Shown here piece after piece: positions 1 through 8,147 of a stretch of DNA of 64,000 nt. The position numbers and the translations under genes are program-made. This DNA is from Kitasatospora gansuensis (GTDB lineage: Bacteria > Actinomycetota > Actinomycetes > Streptomycetales > Streptomycetaceae), in NCBI RefSeq assembly GCF_014203705.1, contig NZ_JACHJR010000001.1:4898001-4962000 (forward strand). Direction: 5' to 3'. The stretch's first letter is position 1; the number at the start of each line of letters is the position of its first letter. The notes below the pieces were generated by a model. It was not told the DNA's origin. It was given only the letters and a program-made list of their open reading frames with translations, and did not search any database.

Positions 1-372
1 GTCTTCGGCTACTACGGGGCGGGCGGCGACTCGCTGTTCACCCCGACGGTGCCGACCCGCCTGGTGGACACCCGCAACGGTCCGGGCGCGATCGGTCCGG
101 GCGCGTTCCTCAAGGTGGCGTCCGGTGCCCCGGCGGGCGCGACCGGTTCGGTGCTGAACGTGACGGCGGTGACGCCGAGTTCGGGCGGCTACCTGACCGT
201 CTGGGCCGACGGCGCACCCCGCCCGGGCACGTCGAACCTCAACTTCCTCGCCGGCCAGGTGGTCCCGAACCACGTGACCACCCCGCTCAGCGCGGCAGGC
301 GCCTTCGACATCTACAACCCGGCCGGCCAGACCCACGTGGTCGCCGACCAGTTCGGCTACTTCACCAAGTAG
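1..372 (+). CDS. C-terminal part of a secreted repeat-domain protein (5' end outside window)
   Basis: The reading frame is open from the first base, so the gene begins upstream and only its last ~123 residues are visible. They form one copy of a ~120-residue beta-rich repeat: a PTRLVDTR entry motif, a VLNVTAVTPSSGGYLTVW strand, an RPGTSNLNFLAGQVVPN motif, and a closing VVADQFGYFTK strand. The same repeat occurs three times in the protease-like protein at 25344-27230. By analogy with that protein it is likely an extracellular adhesion or binding module. A strong terminator follows directly. Its function is not known, and what precedes it cannot be seen. Confidence 0.75.
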   Translation, partial: VFGYYGAGGDSLFTPTVPTRLVDTRNGPGAIGPGAFLKVASGAPAGATGSVLNVTAVTPSSGGYLTVWADGAPRPGTSNLNFLAGQVVPNHVTTPLSAAGAFDIYNPAGQTHVVADQFGYFTK

Positions 373-385
373 GACCTGCGTCGAC

Positions 386-417
386 CGAAGCCCCGGCAGC
401 TCGCTGCCGGGGCTTCG
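386..417 (+). terminator. Intrinsic terminator hairpin
   Basis: A perfect 15-bp stem (386-400 pairing with 403-417) with a two-base loop starts 14 bases after the stop codon of the first gene. It can also serve the converging gene that ends at 424. Confidence 0.75.
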
Positions 418-423
418 CGCTGC

Positions 424-669
424 TCAGCGGGCGCGCAGCCGGAGGTACGTCCCCACCGTCCCGACCAGCCCGGCGACGGCGATCACCCCGCACCCCACCT
501 GCCGCAACCCGGGCCCGACCGACACCACGGCGGCCAGCCCGGCCAGCAGCAGGGTGACCAGCAGCATGGCGAGTACGCCGGCGGCGAAGCCGATGAACGC
601 GTCGAGTTCGGCGGTACGGTCCGGATCCCTGTGCACGGCGAGTGAGCCCAACTCTCGGGGAGACGACAC
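424..669 (-). CDS. Small two-helix membrane protein
   Basis: This 81-residue protein has a short polar N-terminus followed by two hydrophobic stretches (about residues 26-50 and 55-72) and a basic RLRAR tail, the pattern of a small inner-membrane protein. The start is a GTG. No family was recognised. It lies between a terminator and the Uma2-like gene on the same strand but is probably transcribed separately, because the gap contains no coupling signal. High GC and codon use match the neighbours. Confidence 0.55.
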   Translation of the reverse strand: MSSPRELGSLAVHRDPDRTAELDAFIGFAAGVLAMLLVTLLLAGLAAVVSVGPGLRQVGCGVIAVAGLVGTVGTYLRLRAR

Positions 670-711
670 CTGTTGCCCTACCCGTGGTGACCCGATCGAA
701 TCGAGCGGGAT

Positions 712-1119
712 TCAGGCGTAGGTGAGCAGCCCGCTGGTGTCGATGGTCCAGGGACCGACCGGGACGGTGTCGCCGAAGGCGAACTTCTCCCGGGACGCGT
801 AGCCGGGTTGGGAGTGCACGATGCCGGTGCCGTCGCGGGGGTCGACCAGCAGGTAGTGCGGGATGCCCATGGCGGCGTAGTCGTGGACCTTGTTCTCGTA
901 GTCGTTCTCGGGGTTGGACGTGGAGACGACCTCGACCACCAGCACCACCTCGTGGGGGAGCAGCGCAGGCGCGGCGCTCTCCAGTGCCGCCTCCGCGAAG
1001 ACCATCATCGTCATGGTGATCATGCCGTTCGCGATCTCCACCTTGCTGATGCCGGGTACGGCCGGAAGCCGAGAGGCGATCTCGCGAAGCCGGGCGTACG
1101 TGGCCGGATCGGTGCTCAT
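712..1119 (-). CDS. Uma2-family (DUF820) PD-(D/E)XK-like protein, internally shortened
   Basis: The C-terminal half is typical of the Uma2 family, very abundant in Streptomyces: LVVEVVSTSNPENDYENK, then YAAMGIPHYLLVDPRDG. These correspond to the EVxSPS and Y-x-xxGVxxYxxxD motifs of a restriction-endonuclease-like fold. At 135 residues it is about 50 shorter than usual. The segment between NGMITMTM and the EV motif, which normally carries the histidine region and the PDLVVV strand, is missing, so nuclease activity is doubtful. Its ATG overlaps the stop of the upstream MFS gene (ATGA), so the two are translationally coupled. The biological role of the family is unknown. Confidence 0.7.
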   Translation of the reverse strand: MSTDPATYARLREIASRLPAVPGISKVEIANGMITMTMMVFAEAALESAAPALLPHEVVLVVEVVSTSNPENDYENKVHDYAAMGIPHYLLVDPRDGTGIVHSQPGYASREKFAFGDTVPVGPWTIDTSGLLTYA

Positions 1120-2417
1120 GCCCGGAGTGTACGGACGGCCGTGGCCCGGCGGGTGGCGACGGCCTTGCGGGTGGCGTACAGGGTGACGCCGGCGGCCAGG
1201 GTCATCGCGGTGAGGCCGACGGTGGCGGTGCCGGGCCAGCCGGTGGCGTGGTAGGCGTCGGCGCCGAGGGTGCCGCCGAGGCTGTTGCCGAGGTAGTAGG
1301 CGATCAGGTAGAGGGCGGAGGCCTGGGCGCGGCCTTCGGTGGCGGTGCGGCCGACGGAGGAGGAGGCGGTGGCGTGGCCGGCGAAGAAGCCGGCGGTGAT
1401 CAGGGTGAGGCCGAGCAGGACGCCGGGCAGGGTGTCGGAGAGGGAGAGCAGCAGGCCGGTGGTGGTGGTGCCGATGGCGACGTAGAGGGTGCCGCGTCGG
1501 CCGAGGCGGCCGACCAGGCGGCCGGCGCAGGCGGAGGAGAGGGTGCCGACCAGGTAGACCACGAAGATCGAGGCGGCCACCGACTCGGGGAGGTCGAACG
1601 GGGCGGCGACCAGCCGGTAGCCGACGGTGTTGTAGACCGCGCCGAAGACGGCCATGAAGAGCAGGCCGAGCCCGTAGAGCCGGAGCAGCAGCGGGTTGCG
1701 CAGGTGGCCGGTGACGGTGCGGGCCAGGGCGCGGGCGTCCAGCGGGGTGCGCCGGAACTGCCGGGCGGCGGGGATCAGCAGGCGGAAGGCGAGGGCGGCA
1801 GCCAGCGCGAGGACGGCCGAGACGGCCAGACCCCAGCGCCAGCCCCAGGCGGCGCCCGCCCAGCCGGAGGCGAGCCGGCCGCCCATGCCGCCGATGCTGT
1901 TGCCGGCCACGTACAGGCCCATCGCGGAGGCCAGCGCGCTCGGGTGGATCTCCTCGGCCAGGTACGCCATCGCGGTGGCGGGCAGTCCGGCGAGGGCGGC
2001 GCCCTGGACGGCGCGCAGGATCACCAGGGTGGTGAGGTTCGGCGCGAACGGCAGGGCCAGCGCGATCCCGGCGGCGGCCAGCATCGAGGCGGTCATCACC
2101 GCGGTCCGCCCGTACCGGTCGGACAGCGCGCTGGCCGGGAGCAGTGCCAGGGCGAGCCCGAGGGTGGCCACCGAGGCGGTCCAGCTGGCCTGACCGGGCG
2201 TCAGGCCGAGGTCGGCGGAGAGCAGCGGCAGCAGGCCCTGGGTGGAGTACAGCAGGACGAAGGTGGCGATCCCGGCGGCGAACAGCGCCAGGTTCGCGCG
2301 CCGGAAGGCGCGGTCACCGGGGCGGTGCCGGGTGTCGGCCGAAGTGGCGGCGGGGGACGGCGAGGGAAGGGCACCCGGCAGCTCGGCTGCGGATGCCCCG
2401 GTACTGGCAGGCGGCAT
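1116..2417 (-). CDS. MFS transporter (YnfM-like drug/metabolite efflux)
   Basis: A 433-residue major facilitator with a ~38-residue cytoplasmic N-tail and about 12 hydrophobic helices. The loop 2-3 motif is SALSDRYGRTAVM and a second copy, GRLVGRLGRRGTLY, sits in the second half. Its layout resembles the YnfM/arabinose-efflux type of drug:H+ antiporter. It is divergent from a LysR regulator across a 64-bp gap containing an inverted repeat, so the LysR protein probably controls it. A TAACTT -10 box lies 7 nt before the ATG and no Shine-Dalgarno sequence is visible, suggesting a leaderless message. The substrate cannot be deduced. Confidence 0.85.
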   Translation of the reverse strand: MPPASTGASAAELPGALPSPSPAATSADTRHRPGDRAFRRANLALFAAGIATFVLLYSTQGLLPLLSADLGLTPGQASWTASVATLGLALALLPASALSDRYGRTAVMTASMLAAAGIALALPFAPNLTTLVILRAVQGAALAGLPATAMAYLAEEIHPSALASAMGLYVAGNSIGGMGGRLASGWAGAAWGWRWGLAVSAVLALAAALAFRLLIPAARQFRRTPLDARALARTVTGHLRNPLLLRLYGLGLLFMAVFGAVYNTVGYRLVAAPFDLPESVAASIFVVYLVGTLSSACAGRLVGRLGRRGTLYVAIGTTTTGLLLSLSDTLPGVLLGLTLITAGFFAGHATASSSVGRTATEGRAQASALYLIAYYLGNSLGGTLGADAYHATGWPGTATVGLTAMTLAAGVTLYATRKAVATRRATAVRTLRA

Positions 2418-2457
2418 GGAAGTGAAGTTAGGGCGTCGGCCACTGATGCGTCCAATA

Positions 2458-2479
2458 CATGAATCGTCGATAATTCATG
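2458..2479. promoter_or_regulatory. Inverted repeat, likely LysR-type operator
   Basis: CATGAAT and ATTCATG form perfect 7-bp arms around an 8-bp spacer, between the divergent MFS and LysR genes. The right arm overlaps the proposed -10 region (GATAAT, 2469-2474) of the LysR gene, which fits autorepression. Confidence 0.5.
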
Positions 2480-2481
2480 CC

Positions 2482-3438
2482 ATGTCGCATGAGAGCAGCT
2501 CACCGCCGCCGACCCTGGCCGACCTCGGCCCGGAGACCGATCTCGCCCTGCTCGCGCCGCAGTTGGCGCAGTTCGCGGCGGTGGCCCGGCTGGAGCACGT
2601 GACCCAGGCGGCGCAGTTGCTGGGGATGCCGCAGCCGACGCTGTCCCGTTCGGTGGCCCGGCTGGAGGCGGAGCTCGGGGTGCGGCTGCTGGCCCGTCAG
2701 GGGCGGACGGTGCGGCTGACCCGGGCCGGGCGGATGCTGCTCGGTTCGGTCGAGCGGGCGCTGGCCGAGCTGGAGCGCGGGGCGGAGGCGGCCAGGGCGG
2801 AGGCCGATCCGACGGTCGGCCGGGTGGCGTTCGGGTTCCTGCACACGATGGGGTCGGACGCCGTCCCGGCGCTGCTGCGCGGCTTCCGGGTGGGGCATCC
2901 GCAGGTCCGGTTCCAGCTGGTGCAGGACTACGTCGGGGCGATGCTGGAGCGGCTGCGGGCGGGCGAGCTGGACCTCTGCCTGGTCTCGCCGTTGCCGGAC
3001 GCCGCCGACCTGACGGCCCGTCCGCTGGACGAACAGCGGCTGCACCTGACCGTCCCGGCCGACCACCGGCTGGCCGGGCGGCGGCGGATCCGGCTGGCGG
3101 AGGTGGCCGAGGAGCCGTTCGTCGCGGTCGAGGAGGGGTACGGCCTGCGGGTGATCACCGACGGCTTCTGCGCGGAGGCGGGCTTCTCGCCTCGGATCGC
3201 GTTCGAGGGGGAGGAGGCGGAGACCCTGCGCGGGCTGGTCGCGGCGGGCCTCGGGGTGGCGCTGCTGCCGCCGGCCCTGGTGCCCCGGCCCGGCGTGGTG
3301 GAGCTGGAGGTGACCTCGCCCCGGACCCGCCGGGCGATCGGGCTGGCCTGGGTGACGGGCCGTCCGCTCACCCCGCCGGTGGCGGCCTTCCGGGACTTCG
3401 TCCTGTCCCGCCGGGGCCGCCTGCTCGACCACGACTGA
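2482..3438 (+). CDS. LysR-family transcriptional regulator
   Basis: This 318-residue protein has an N-terminal winged helix-turn-helix (roughly residues 22-82; AQLLGMPQPTLSRSVARLE then ELGVRLLARQGR) and a periplasmic-binding-like effector domain from about residue 100. The start ATG was chosen because the protein before it, in the same frame, does not resemble LysR proteins and because a GATAAT box lies 7 nt upstream, implying a leaderless transcript. It is divergent from the MFS transporter and a palindrome lies between them, so it probably regulates that exporter. The inducer is unknown. Confidence 0.88.
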   Translation: MSHESSSPPPTLADLGPETDLALLAPQLAQFAAVARLEHVTQAAQLLGMPQPTLSRSVARLEAELGVRLLARQGRTVRLTRAGRMLLGSVERALAELERGAEAARAEADPTVGRVAFGFLHTMGSDAVPALLRGFRVGHPQVRFQLVQDYVGAMLERLRAGELDLCLVSPLPDAADLTARPLDEQRLHLTVPADHRLAGRRRIRLAEVAEEPFVAVEEGYGLRVITDGFCAEAGFSPRIAFEGEEAETLRGLVAAGLGVALLPPALVPRPGVVELEVTSPRTRRAIGLAWVTGRPLTPPVAAFRDFVLSRRGRLLDHD

Positions 3439-3464
3439 GCCGGGCCGGGCGGGCCCGGCCCGGC
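3439..3464 (+). terminator. Intrinsic terminator hairpin
   Basis: Perfect 12-bp GC-only stem (3439-3450 with 3453-3464) immediately after the LysR stop codon and 13 bases before the converging small gene. Confidence 0.65.
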
Positions 3465-3477
3465 CGAGGGCGAGGGG

Positions 3478-3765
3478 TCAGACGCCGATCGCTATCGCCA
3501 GCAGGGTGACGACGATCAGGTAGGCCAGCCCGGCGCCGGCGATGACGCCCACCATGGCCAGGGCCTTCGCCGGGGTGGCGAGCGGCTTGCGGGCGATCTT
3601 GGTGTTGATGAAGAAGGCGCCGGCACCCAGCGCGCCGCCGATGGCGCCGCCCACCACGAGGAGGGCGATCGGCAGGATCGACAGCGCCTTCTGCCAGGTC
3701 TCGAGCCCTTCGAGCGGGTTCTTCCGGGGCAGCTTGGGCTCGGCGGAGCGGGACAACTTGGACAA
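3478..3765 (-). CDS. Small two-helix membrane protein
   Basis: A 95-residue protein with a basic N-terminus (MSKLSRSAEPKLPRKN), then two hydrophobic helices at about residues 30-52 and 68-92, giving a hairpin topology. The start is TTG, chosen because GAGGAA sits five bases upstream. No family recognised. An IS701-family element is inserted about 60 bp upstream of the start and may have separated the gene from its promoter or from former neighbours. Confidence 0.6.
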   Translation of the reverse strand: MSKLSRSAEPKLPRKNPLEGLETWQKALSILPIALLVVGGAIGGALGAGAFFINTKIARKPLATPAKALAMVGVIAGAGLAYLIVVTLLAIAIGV

Positions 3766-3824
3766 GACGATTCCTCGGGGTCGGCCGGGTCGGCCCTCCG
3801 ATCGGAGGGCCGGACGCAGCCTAG

Positions 3825-5204
3825 TAGTGCTTTGTTAGGTGGTGTCGTAGGGCTGCCAGGGGGTGGGTTGTCGGCAGGTGGGGCAGTGGCCGGTCCAGGT
3901 GGCGATGAGGTGCTGGAGGAGGTCCAGGGTCTGATAGAAGGTCAGGCCCTGGACAGGGCTTTTGGGTGGGTGCGCTGTTCGGTGAGGAAGAGGTGGGCGG
4001 CGCTGACGAGGGTGACGTGGCGGTGCCAGCCAGTGAAGGAGCGGCCCTCGAAGTGGTCCAGGCCCAGACGGGTCTTCAGCTCCCGGTAGTCGTGTTCGAT
4101 CCGCCAGCGTGACTTGGCGAGGCGGACGAGGTCCTTGGCGGGGATGTCGGCAGGCAGGTTGGAGATCCAGTACTTCACCGGCTCCCTCTCGCCGTCGGGC
4201 CACTGCGCGATCAGCCAGGTGAGCGGGATCGTGCCGTCGGCGGCGGGCTTGGGACGCCGTCCGGCCAGGCGGACTTTCAGCAGGACGAAGTGCGAACTCA
4301 TCGCCGCCTTCGAGCCCTTGCGCCAGGTGATGCTCCGCCCGGCTCGGCGCCCGGCGGCGAGCGCGTGCTCACGCAAGGCCAGTGGACGGGTGCGGTAGCG
4401 GGGCAGCGGCCGCGGGCCCAGACCGCCATAGGCCGGCTGATGGGGTTCCTCGTCCTGGCGGTAGGCGGTCATCTCGCCCTTGGCCTGCAGCACATAAGCC
4501 AGCGAGCGGTCCTCGAGACCGCGGCGGAAATCGGCGTTCGCGCCGTAGGCGGCATCCGCGACCACCACCGCGGGTCGCAGCCCCGTGCCGGCGAGCTCGT
4601 CCAGCATGTCCAACGCCAGGCGCCATTTCGGCTGGTGGCGCACGTCGTCGGGGATGCGGCACGCCGCCCGCCGGGCTTCGGCCTGGGGCCCGTCCCAGGA
4701 CTGGGGCAGGAACAGACGCCAGGACAGCGGACAGGAGGCGGTGTCGGAGACGGCGTGGACACTGACCCCGATCTGGCAGTTGCCGACCTTTCCCAACGTC
4801 CCCGAGTACTGCCTGGCCACCCCGGGCGAGGCGGTGCCGTCCTTGGGGAAGCCGGTGTCGTCCACCGCCCACACCTCGGGCCGCACCGCCCGGACCGCTC
4901 GCCACGCCAGCCGCAGACCCACCTCGCGGGCCGACCAGGTCGAGGAGGTCATGAACTGCTGCAACCGCTGATGGTCCACCCCAAGGCGTTCGGCCATCGG
5001 CTGCATTGACTTGCGCCGGCCCTCCAGCAACAGCCCCCGCAGATACAGACCGCCCTTGGCCCGCTGGTCACAACGGGCCAAGGGCACGAACATCTCAGCC
5101 GCGAACTCCTCCAACCGGCCCCGCCACACCGCAAGTTCCCCAGCCCTCATACAGGCAGAGAACTACCAACCCCCAGACCTGGCAAGACACCTAACAAAGC
5201 ACTA
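3825..5204 (-). mobile_element. IS701-family insertion sequence, 1380 bp, apparently intact
   Basis: The terminal inverted repeats are perfect: TAGTGCTTTGTTAGGTG at 3825-3841 and its reverse complement at 5188-5204. The element is flanked on both sides by CTAG (3821-3824 and 5205-5208), which matches the 4-bp YTAR target duplication of the IS701 family. It carries one transposase gene whose full-length stop codon falls inside the left repeat. Identical ends and an exact target duplication suggest recent insertion. Confidence 0.9.
3835..5150 (-). CDS. IS701-family transposase, possibly completed by -1 frameshifting
   Basis: DDE transposase of the IS701 type, with VWAVDDTGFPKDG containing the first catalytic Asp and SRWRIEHDYRELKTRLGLDH near the C-terminus carrying the catalytic Glu region. 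The zero frame from ATG 5150 stops at 3942 after 402 residues. A -1 shift at the heptamer C_CCA_AAA (complement of 3960-3966, in phase) would give about 438 residues ending at the TAA at 3835-3837. The -1 extension (SPVQGLTFYQTLDLLQHL and beyond) reads as genuine transposase C-terminus. The alternative is a one-base deletion in the A run. Confidence 0.85.
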
Positions 5205-5253
5205 CTAGGGGGTTGTCCCGTAACTGCCGGCCCCGACAAGGCGCCCTCGGTCG

Positions 5254-5838
5254 TCAGCCATCCGTCTGGTCGGAGTCAGGGTCGAGCACTGTGAACAGGC
5301 CGTCGGCCTCCGCCGTCTCCAGCGGAAGAGTGCCGGGGGTGCCGCGGAGGGTGAGGCTGTGGGTGCCTGGCTCGGCGTCGAGGGCCACGGTGGAACGGAA
5401 CAGCAAGCGGATCACGCCTGGCTGCCTGATACCGCCGCCGAACCAGTTCGCGATCTGTGCGGCGTAGTTGGTGCTGCACCTGGTCGGCGTGGAGCCGCTC
5501 AGCACCATGCAACCGTCAGTGACATCCCACAGCCCCGTGTCAGCCTTCAAAGACAGGACGGAACCCGCCCTGGGGTCCTCGGTCTGCGGTACGCCCTCCG
5601 GAGGGACCGTCATCGTCAGGATGACGTCGACCGACTCGCCTGGCGCCGCAGACAGTGTCGACAACGTCGCGGACACGTGCTCGGTCACCAGGAAGGGCAG
5701 CGCGGCACGGGCGGGTGCGGGTGCGGCGGCAGCGGGCAGCGTGCCGAAGGCGAGCAGCACCGGCATCGCGGCGGCAGCAGCCCGCCGCGCCAGACGGGTA
5801 CGCCAAGGCCGAGAACCTGTGGGGAGCGCTTCGGGCAT
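5254..5838 (-). CDS. Secreted protein of unknown function
   Basis: A 194-residue protein with a signal peptide (basic WRTRLARR, hydrophobic core, AAAAPAPARA cleavage region at about residue 45). The mature part is beta-rich with two cysteines (DGCMVLSG and PTRCST) that could form a disulfide bond, and it reads like a bacterial Ig-like or uncharacterised exported domain. The start at 5838 was chosen because GGAGG lies six bases upstream; the open frame extends further but without a ribosome site. The IS701 element is inserted just past its 3' end. No function can be assigned. Confidence 0.65.
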   Translation of the reverse strand: MPEALPTGSRPWRTRLARRAAAAAMPVLLAFGTLPAAAAPAPARAALPFLVTEHVSATLSTLSAAPGESVDVILTMTVPPEGVPQTEDPRAGSVLSLKADTGLWDVTDGCMVLSGSTPTRCSTNYAAQIANWFGGGIRQPGVIRLLFRSTVALDAEPGTHSLTLRGTPGTLPLETAEADGLFTVLDPDSDQTDG

Positions 5839-6116
5839 ACGAGACCTCCGGAGAGCGGGCGGCGCGCACGCGCCTACGGCCCCCCTCGAGCACCACACAC
5901 AGTAGCCAGCAGTGACGAAAAGCAGCGGATTTGGCGCTGGTGGCCCCGGCCCGGTCACCCGCACGGCGTCGGTACCTGCCACGAAGACTCTGATGGTTCG
6001 TCAATTGGCTTTCCTCGTGGATAAATGTGCCAGGGTCGCTTCGGATGATCTGCCCCGCAGAGCGTTAGCCTCCTTCTGGTCCGACCGCAGTCGAGTTCGT
6101 TCAGAGGGGAGTCCAC

Positions 6117-8051
6117 ATGGTCATCGGACGACGGCGATTCCTCGCATCCTTCGCGGCCACCGCCCTCGCCTTGCCCGTCCTGGCCGAGGGGGCCGCGACC
6201 CGTACGGGCACGGCCGTGAGCGCGGCCGGAGTCCTCGGTCCCGGGCCACTGTTCATGCAAGTCGTCGCGCACGAGGACGACGACATCCTGTTCATGAACC
6301 CTGACCTGTCCAACGCGATCGCCAACGGCACGCCGTCCGTCACGGTCTTCGTCACCGCGGGGAACGTGACCGGTGACCCCTGCCCCGCGTACTGCTGGGA
6401 CACCGAAGGCGAGCCGCTGCGCACCCGGAACCGGCAGATGGGTGCCGTCAACGCCTACTCCCGGATGGCTGGGGTGGGAGACACCGCCCCGACGACCGAC
6501 GAGGTCGGACTCTGGACGGCCGAGGCGTGGATGCTCGCGGGCAAGCAGGTCGAACGGTTCGTCCTCAAGGGACGGCCGGTGCACCTGATCTTCCTCAACC
6601 TGCACGACACCCAGCTCGACGAGGTCCAGGCCGGCGGCACCGACACCACGGTCGTCCCGGACGGCAGCCCGTTGTCCGGACCGTCGACCTACACGGCCGA
6701 GGACGTCATCGAGGTGCTGCGGCAGTTGATGGTGGCGTACCAACCGACCGTCCTTCGGCTCCAGGACGAGAACCCCGACAGCCGCTACTCGGGCGAACAC
6801 TCGGACCACATCGCCGCCGCGACGTTCGCCGGTGAGGCGGCCCGTCAGTACAGCGGCTCGTTGATCGAGATCGCCTACCGGAACTACAACATCGGCGACT
6901 GCCCGGTGAACCTGGACCCGGCGACGACCGGGGACAAGAGCCTGTACTTCTCCGAGTACGCCAGCCACGACCACTCGGGGATCCTCAACGCCTCATGGTT
7001 CTCACGGATGTACTACCGCTGGTCGCGGGGCACCTCGTGGGCCGGGCTGAACGCGGACGGCCGTCCGCAGGTCTTCGTCGTCCGGGCCGGCGCCCTGTGG
7101 ACCCATTGGCGGTGGGGGGACGGCAACTGGGGCGGCCCGCAGCGGCTGGCCGACCCGGGCGGCCGGTTGGCTTCGGGAATTGCGGTCGGCAACAACGCCG
7201 ACGGGCGGCTGGAGGTCTTCGCTCACCGCCTGACCGACCATCACATCATCTCCCTGGCACAGGACACACCCAATGGCGGGTGGCGGAACGCCTGGACCGA
7301 CCACGGCAGCCCCAGTGCCGCGTCCGGCAGGCCGGACCAGGTCGGCGTGCCCGTTGTGGCCAACGACCAGGACGGGCGACTGGAGATCTTCGTCAAGAAC
7401 GGCGCAGGCGGGGTCAGCTGTACCTGGCAGACGGCCCCGAGCGGTGGGTGGGTGGGGACGTGGGCGGACCTGGGTGGCTCCGACGTCCAGGACCCGGTCA
7501 CCGCGATCCGCAACGGTGTCGGGGCGATCGAGGTGTTCGCCAGCACCCGTACCGGCGTCCTCGGCTGGTGGCAGGGGGCCCCGAACAGCACCATCTACGG
7601 CCCGGGCCCCGTTCCGGGCGCTCGGCCGGCGAGCCCGCCCAAGGCCGCGCTGGACCAGGACGGCCGTATCGAACTCGCCTACCGCGAGGTCGGCACCGGC
7701 GCGATGCTGGTCAGCTACCAGATCCGGCCTGGCGGTTCATGGGTCCAGGCCCCGGTCTCCCTCGGCGGGGACGGGGGCGTGGGCGAGCCGGCGGCAGCCA
7801 CCCTCGGCGGACGGGTCGTCCTGTTCGAACGGAACCGTGGCGGCGGCGTGAGCACCACCGCCCAGAGCGCCCCGAACTCCAACTACACCGGCTGGCGGGA
7901 CCTCGGCGGCACCGTCCTCGACTTCCCGGCCGCGATCACCGACGGCGCCGGTGTCCTCCACGTGTTCGCCATCGGCACGGACGGCCAGGTCTACTACCGC
8001 ACGAGCACGACGGCCACCGGCTTCGACGACTGGCGGGTCCTGCCGACCTGA
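6117..8051 (+). CDS. Tat-exported PIG-L family deacetylase with C-terminal beta-propeller
   Basis: This 644-residue protein starts with a twin-arginine-like signal (MVIGRRRFLASFAATALAL). Residues about 40-300 form a PIG-L/LmbE-type zinc N-acyl deacetylase: VVAHEDDDILFMNPDL carries the metal-binding HxxD-type motif and SGEHSDHIAAA supplies the later His ligands. From about residue 305 there are tandem repeats with the DGRxEVF signature (DGRPQVF, DGRLEVF, DGRLEIF), predicted to fold as a PLL-like lectin propeller for cell-surface or glycan binding. AGGGGAG precedes the ATG. It probably deacetylates extracellular amino-sugar polymers or glycolipids; the substrate is unknown. Confidence 0.85.
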   Translation: MVIGRRRFLASFAATALALPVLAEGAATRTGTAVSAAGVLGPGPLFMQVVAHEDDDILFMNPDLSNAIANGTPSVTVFVTAGNVTGDPCPAYCWDTEGEPLRTRNRQMGAVNAYSRMAGVGDTAPTTDEVGLWTAEAWMLAGKQVERFVLKGRPVHLIFLNLHDTQLDEVQAGGTDTTVVPDGSPLSGPSTYTAEDVIEVLRQLMVAYQPTVLRLQDENPDSRYSGEHSDHIAAATFAGEAARQYSGSLIEIAYRNYNIGDCPVNLDPATTGDKSLYFSEYASHDHSGILNASWFSRMYYRWSRGTSWAGLNADGRPQVFVVRAGALWTHWRWGDGNWGGPQRLADPGGRLASGIAVGNNADGRLEVFAHRLTDHHIISLAQDTPNGGWRNAWTDHGSPSAASGRPDQVGVPVVANDQDGRLEIFVKNGAGGVSCTWQTAPSGGWVGTWADLGGSDVQDPVTAIRNGVGAIEVFASTRTGVLGWWQGAPNSTIYGPGPVPGARPASPPKAALDQDGRIELAYREVGTGAMLVSYQIRPGGSWVQAPVSLGGDGGVGEPAAATLGGRVVLFERNRGGGVSTTAQSAPNSNYTGWRDLGGTVLDFPAAITDGAGVLHVFAIGTDGQVYYRTSTTATGFDDWRVLPT

Positions 8052-8076
8052 CCTCCGGTGGCGCGGATGCGCGCGT

Positions 8077-8103
8077 CCCGGGCGAGCGAGCTGCCCGCCC
8101 GGG
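8077..8103 (+). terminator. Probable terminator hairpin between convergent genes
   Basis: CCCGGGCG (8077-8084) pairs perfectly with CGCCCGGG (8096-8103), 25 bases after the PIG-L stop and before the converging gene ending at 8148. There is no U tract, as is usual in Streptomyces. Confidence 0.45.
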
Positions 8104-8147
8104 GAGTGCGTGCCCTGGACGCTCACGACCCTGGTGAGGCACTCGGC

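Noticed and set aside
1248..2462. Long Gly/Glu-rich plus-strand open frame of 404 codons
   Set aside because: It is the antisense of the MFS gene; its low-complexity composition is the usual shadow of a high-GC gene.
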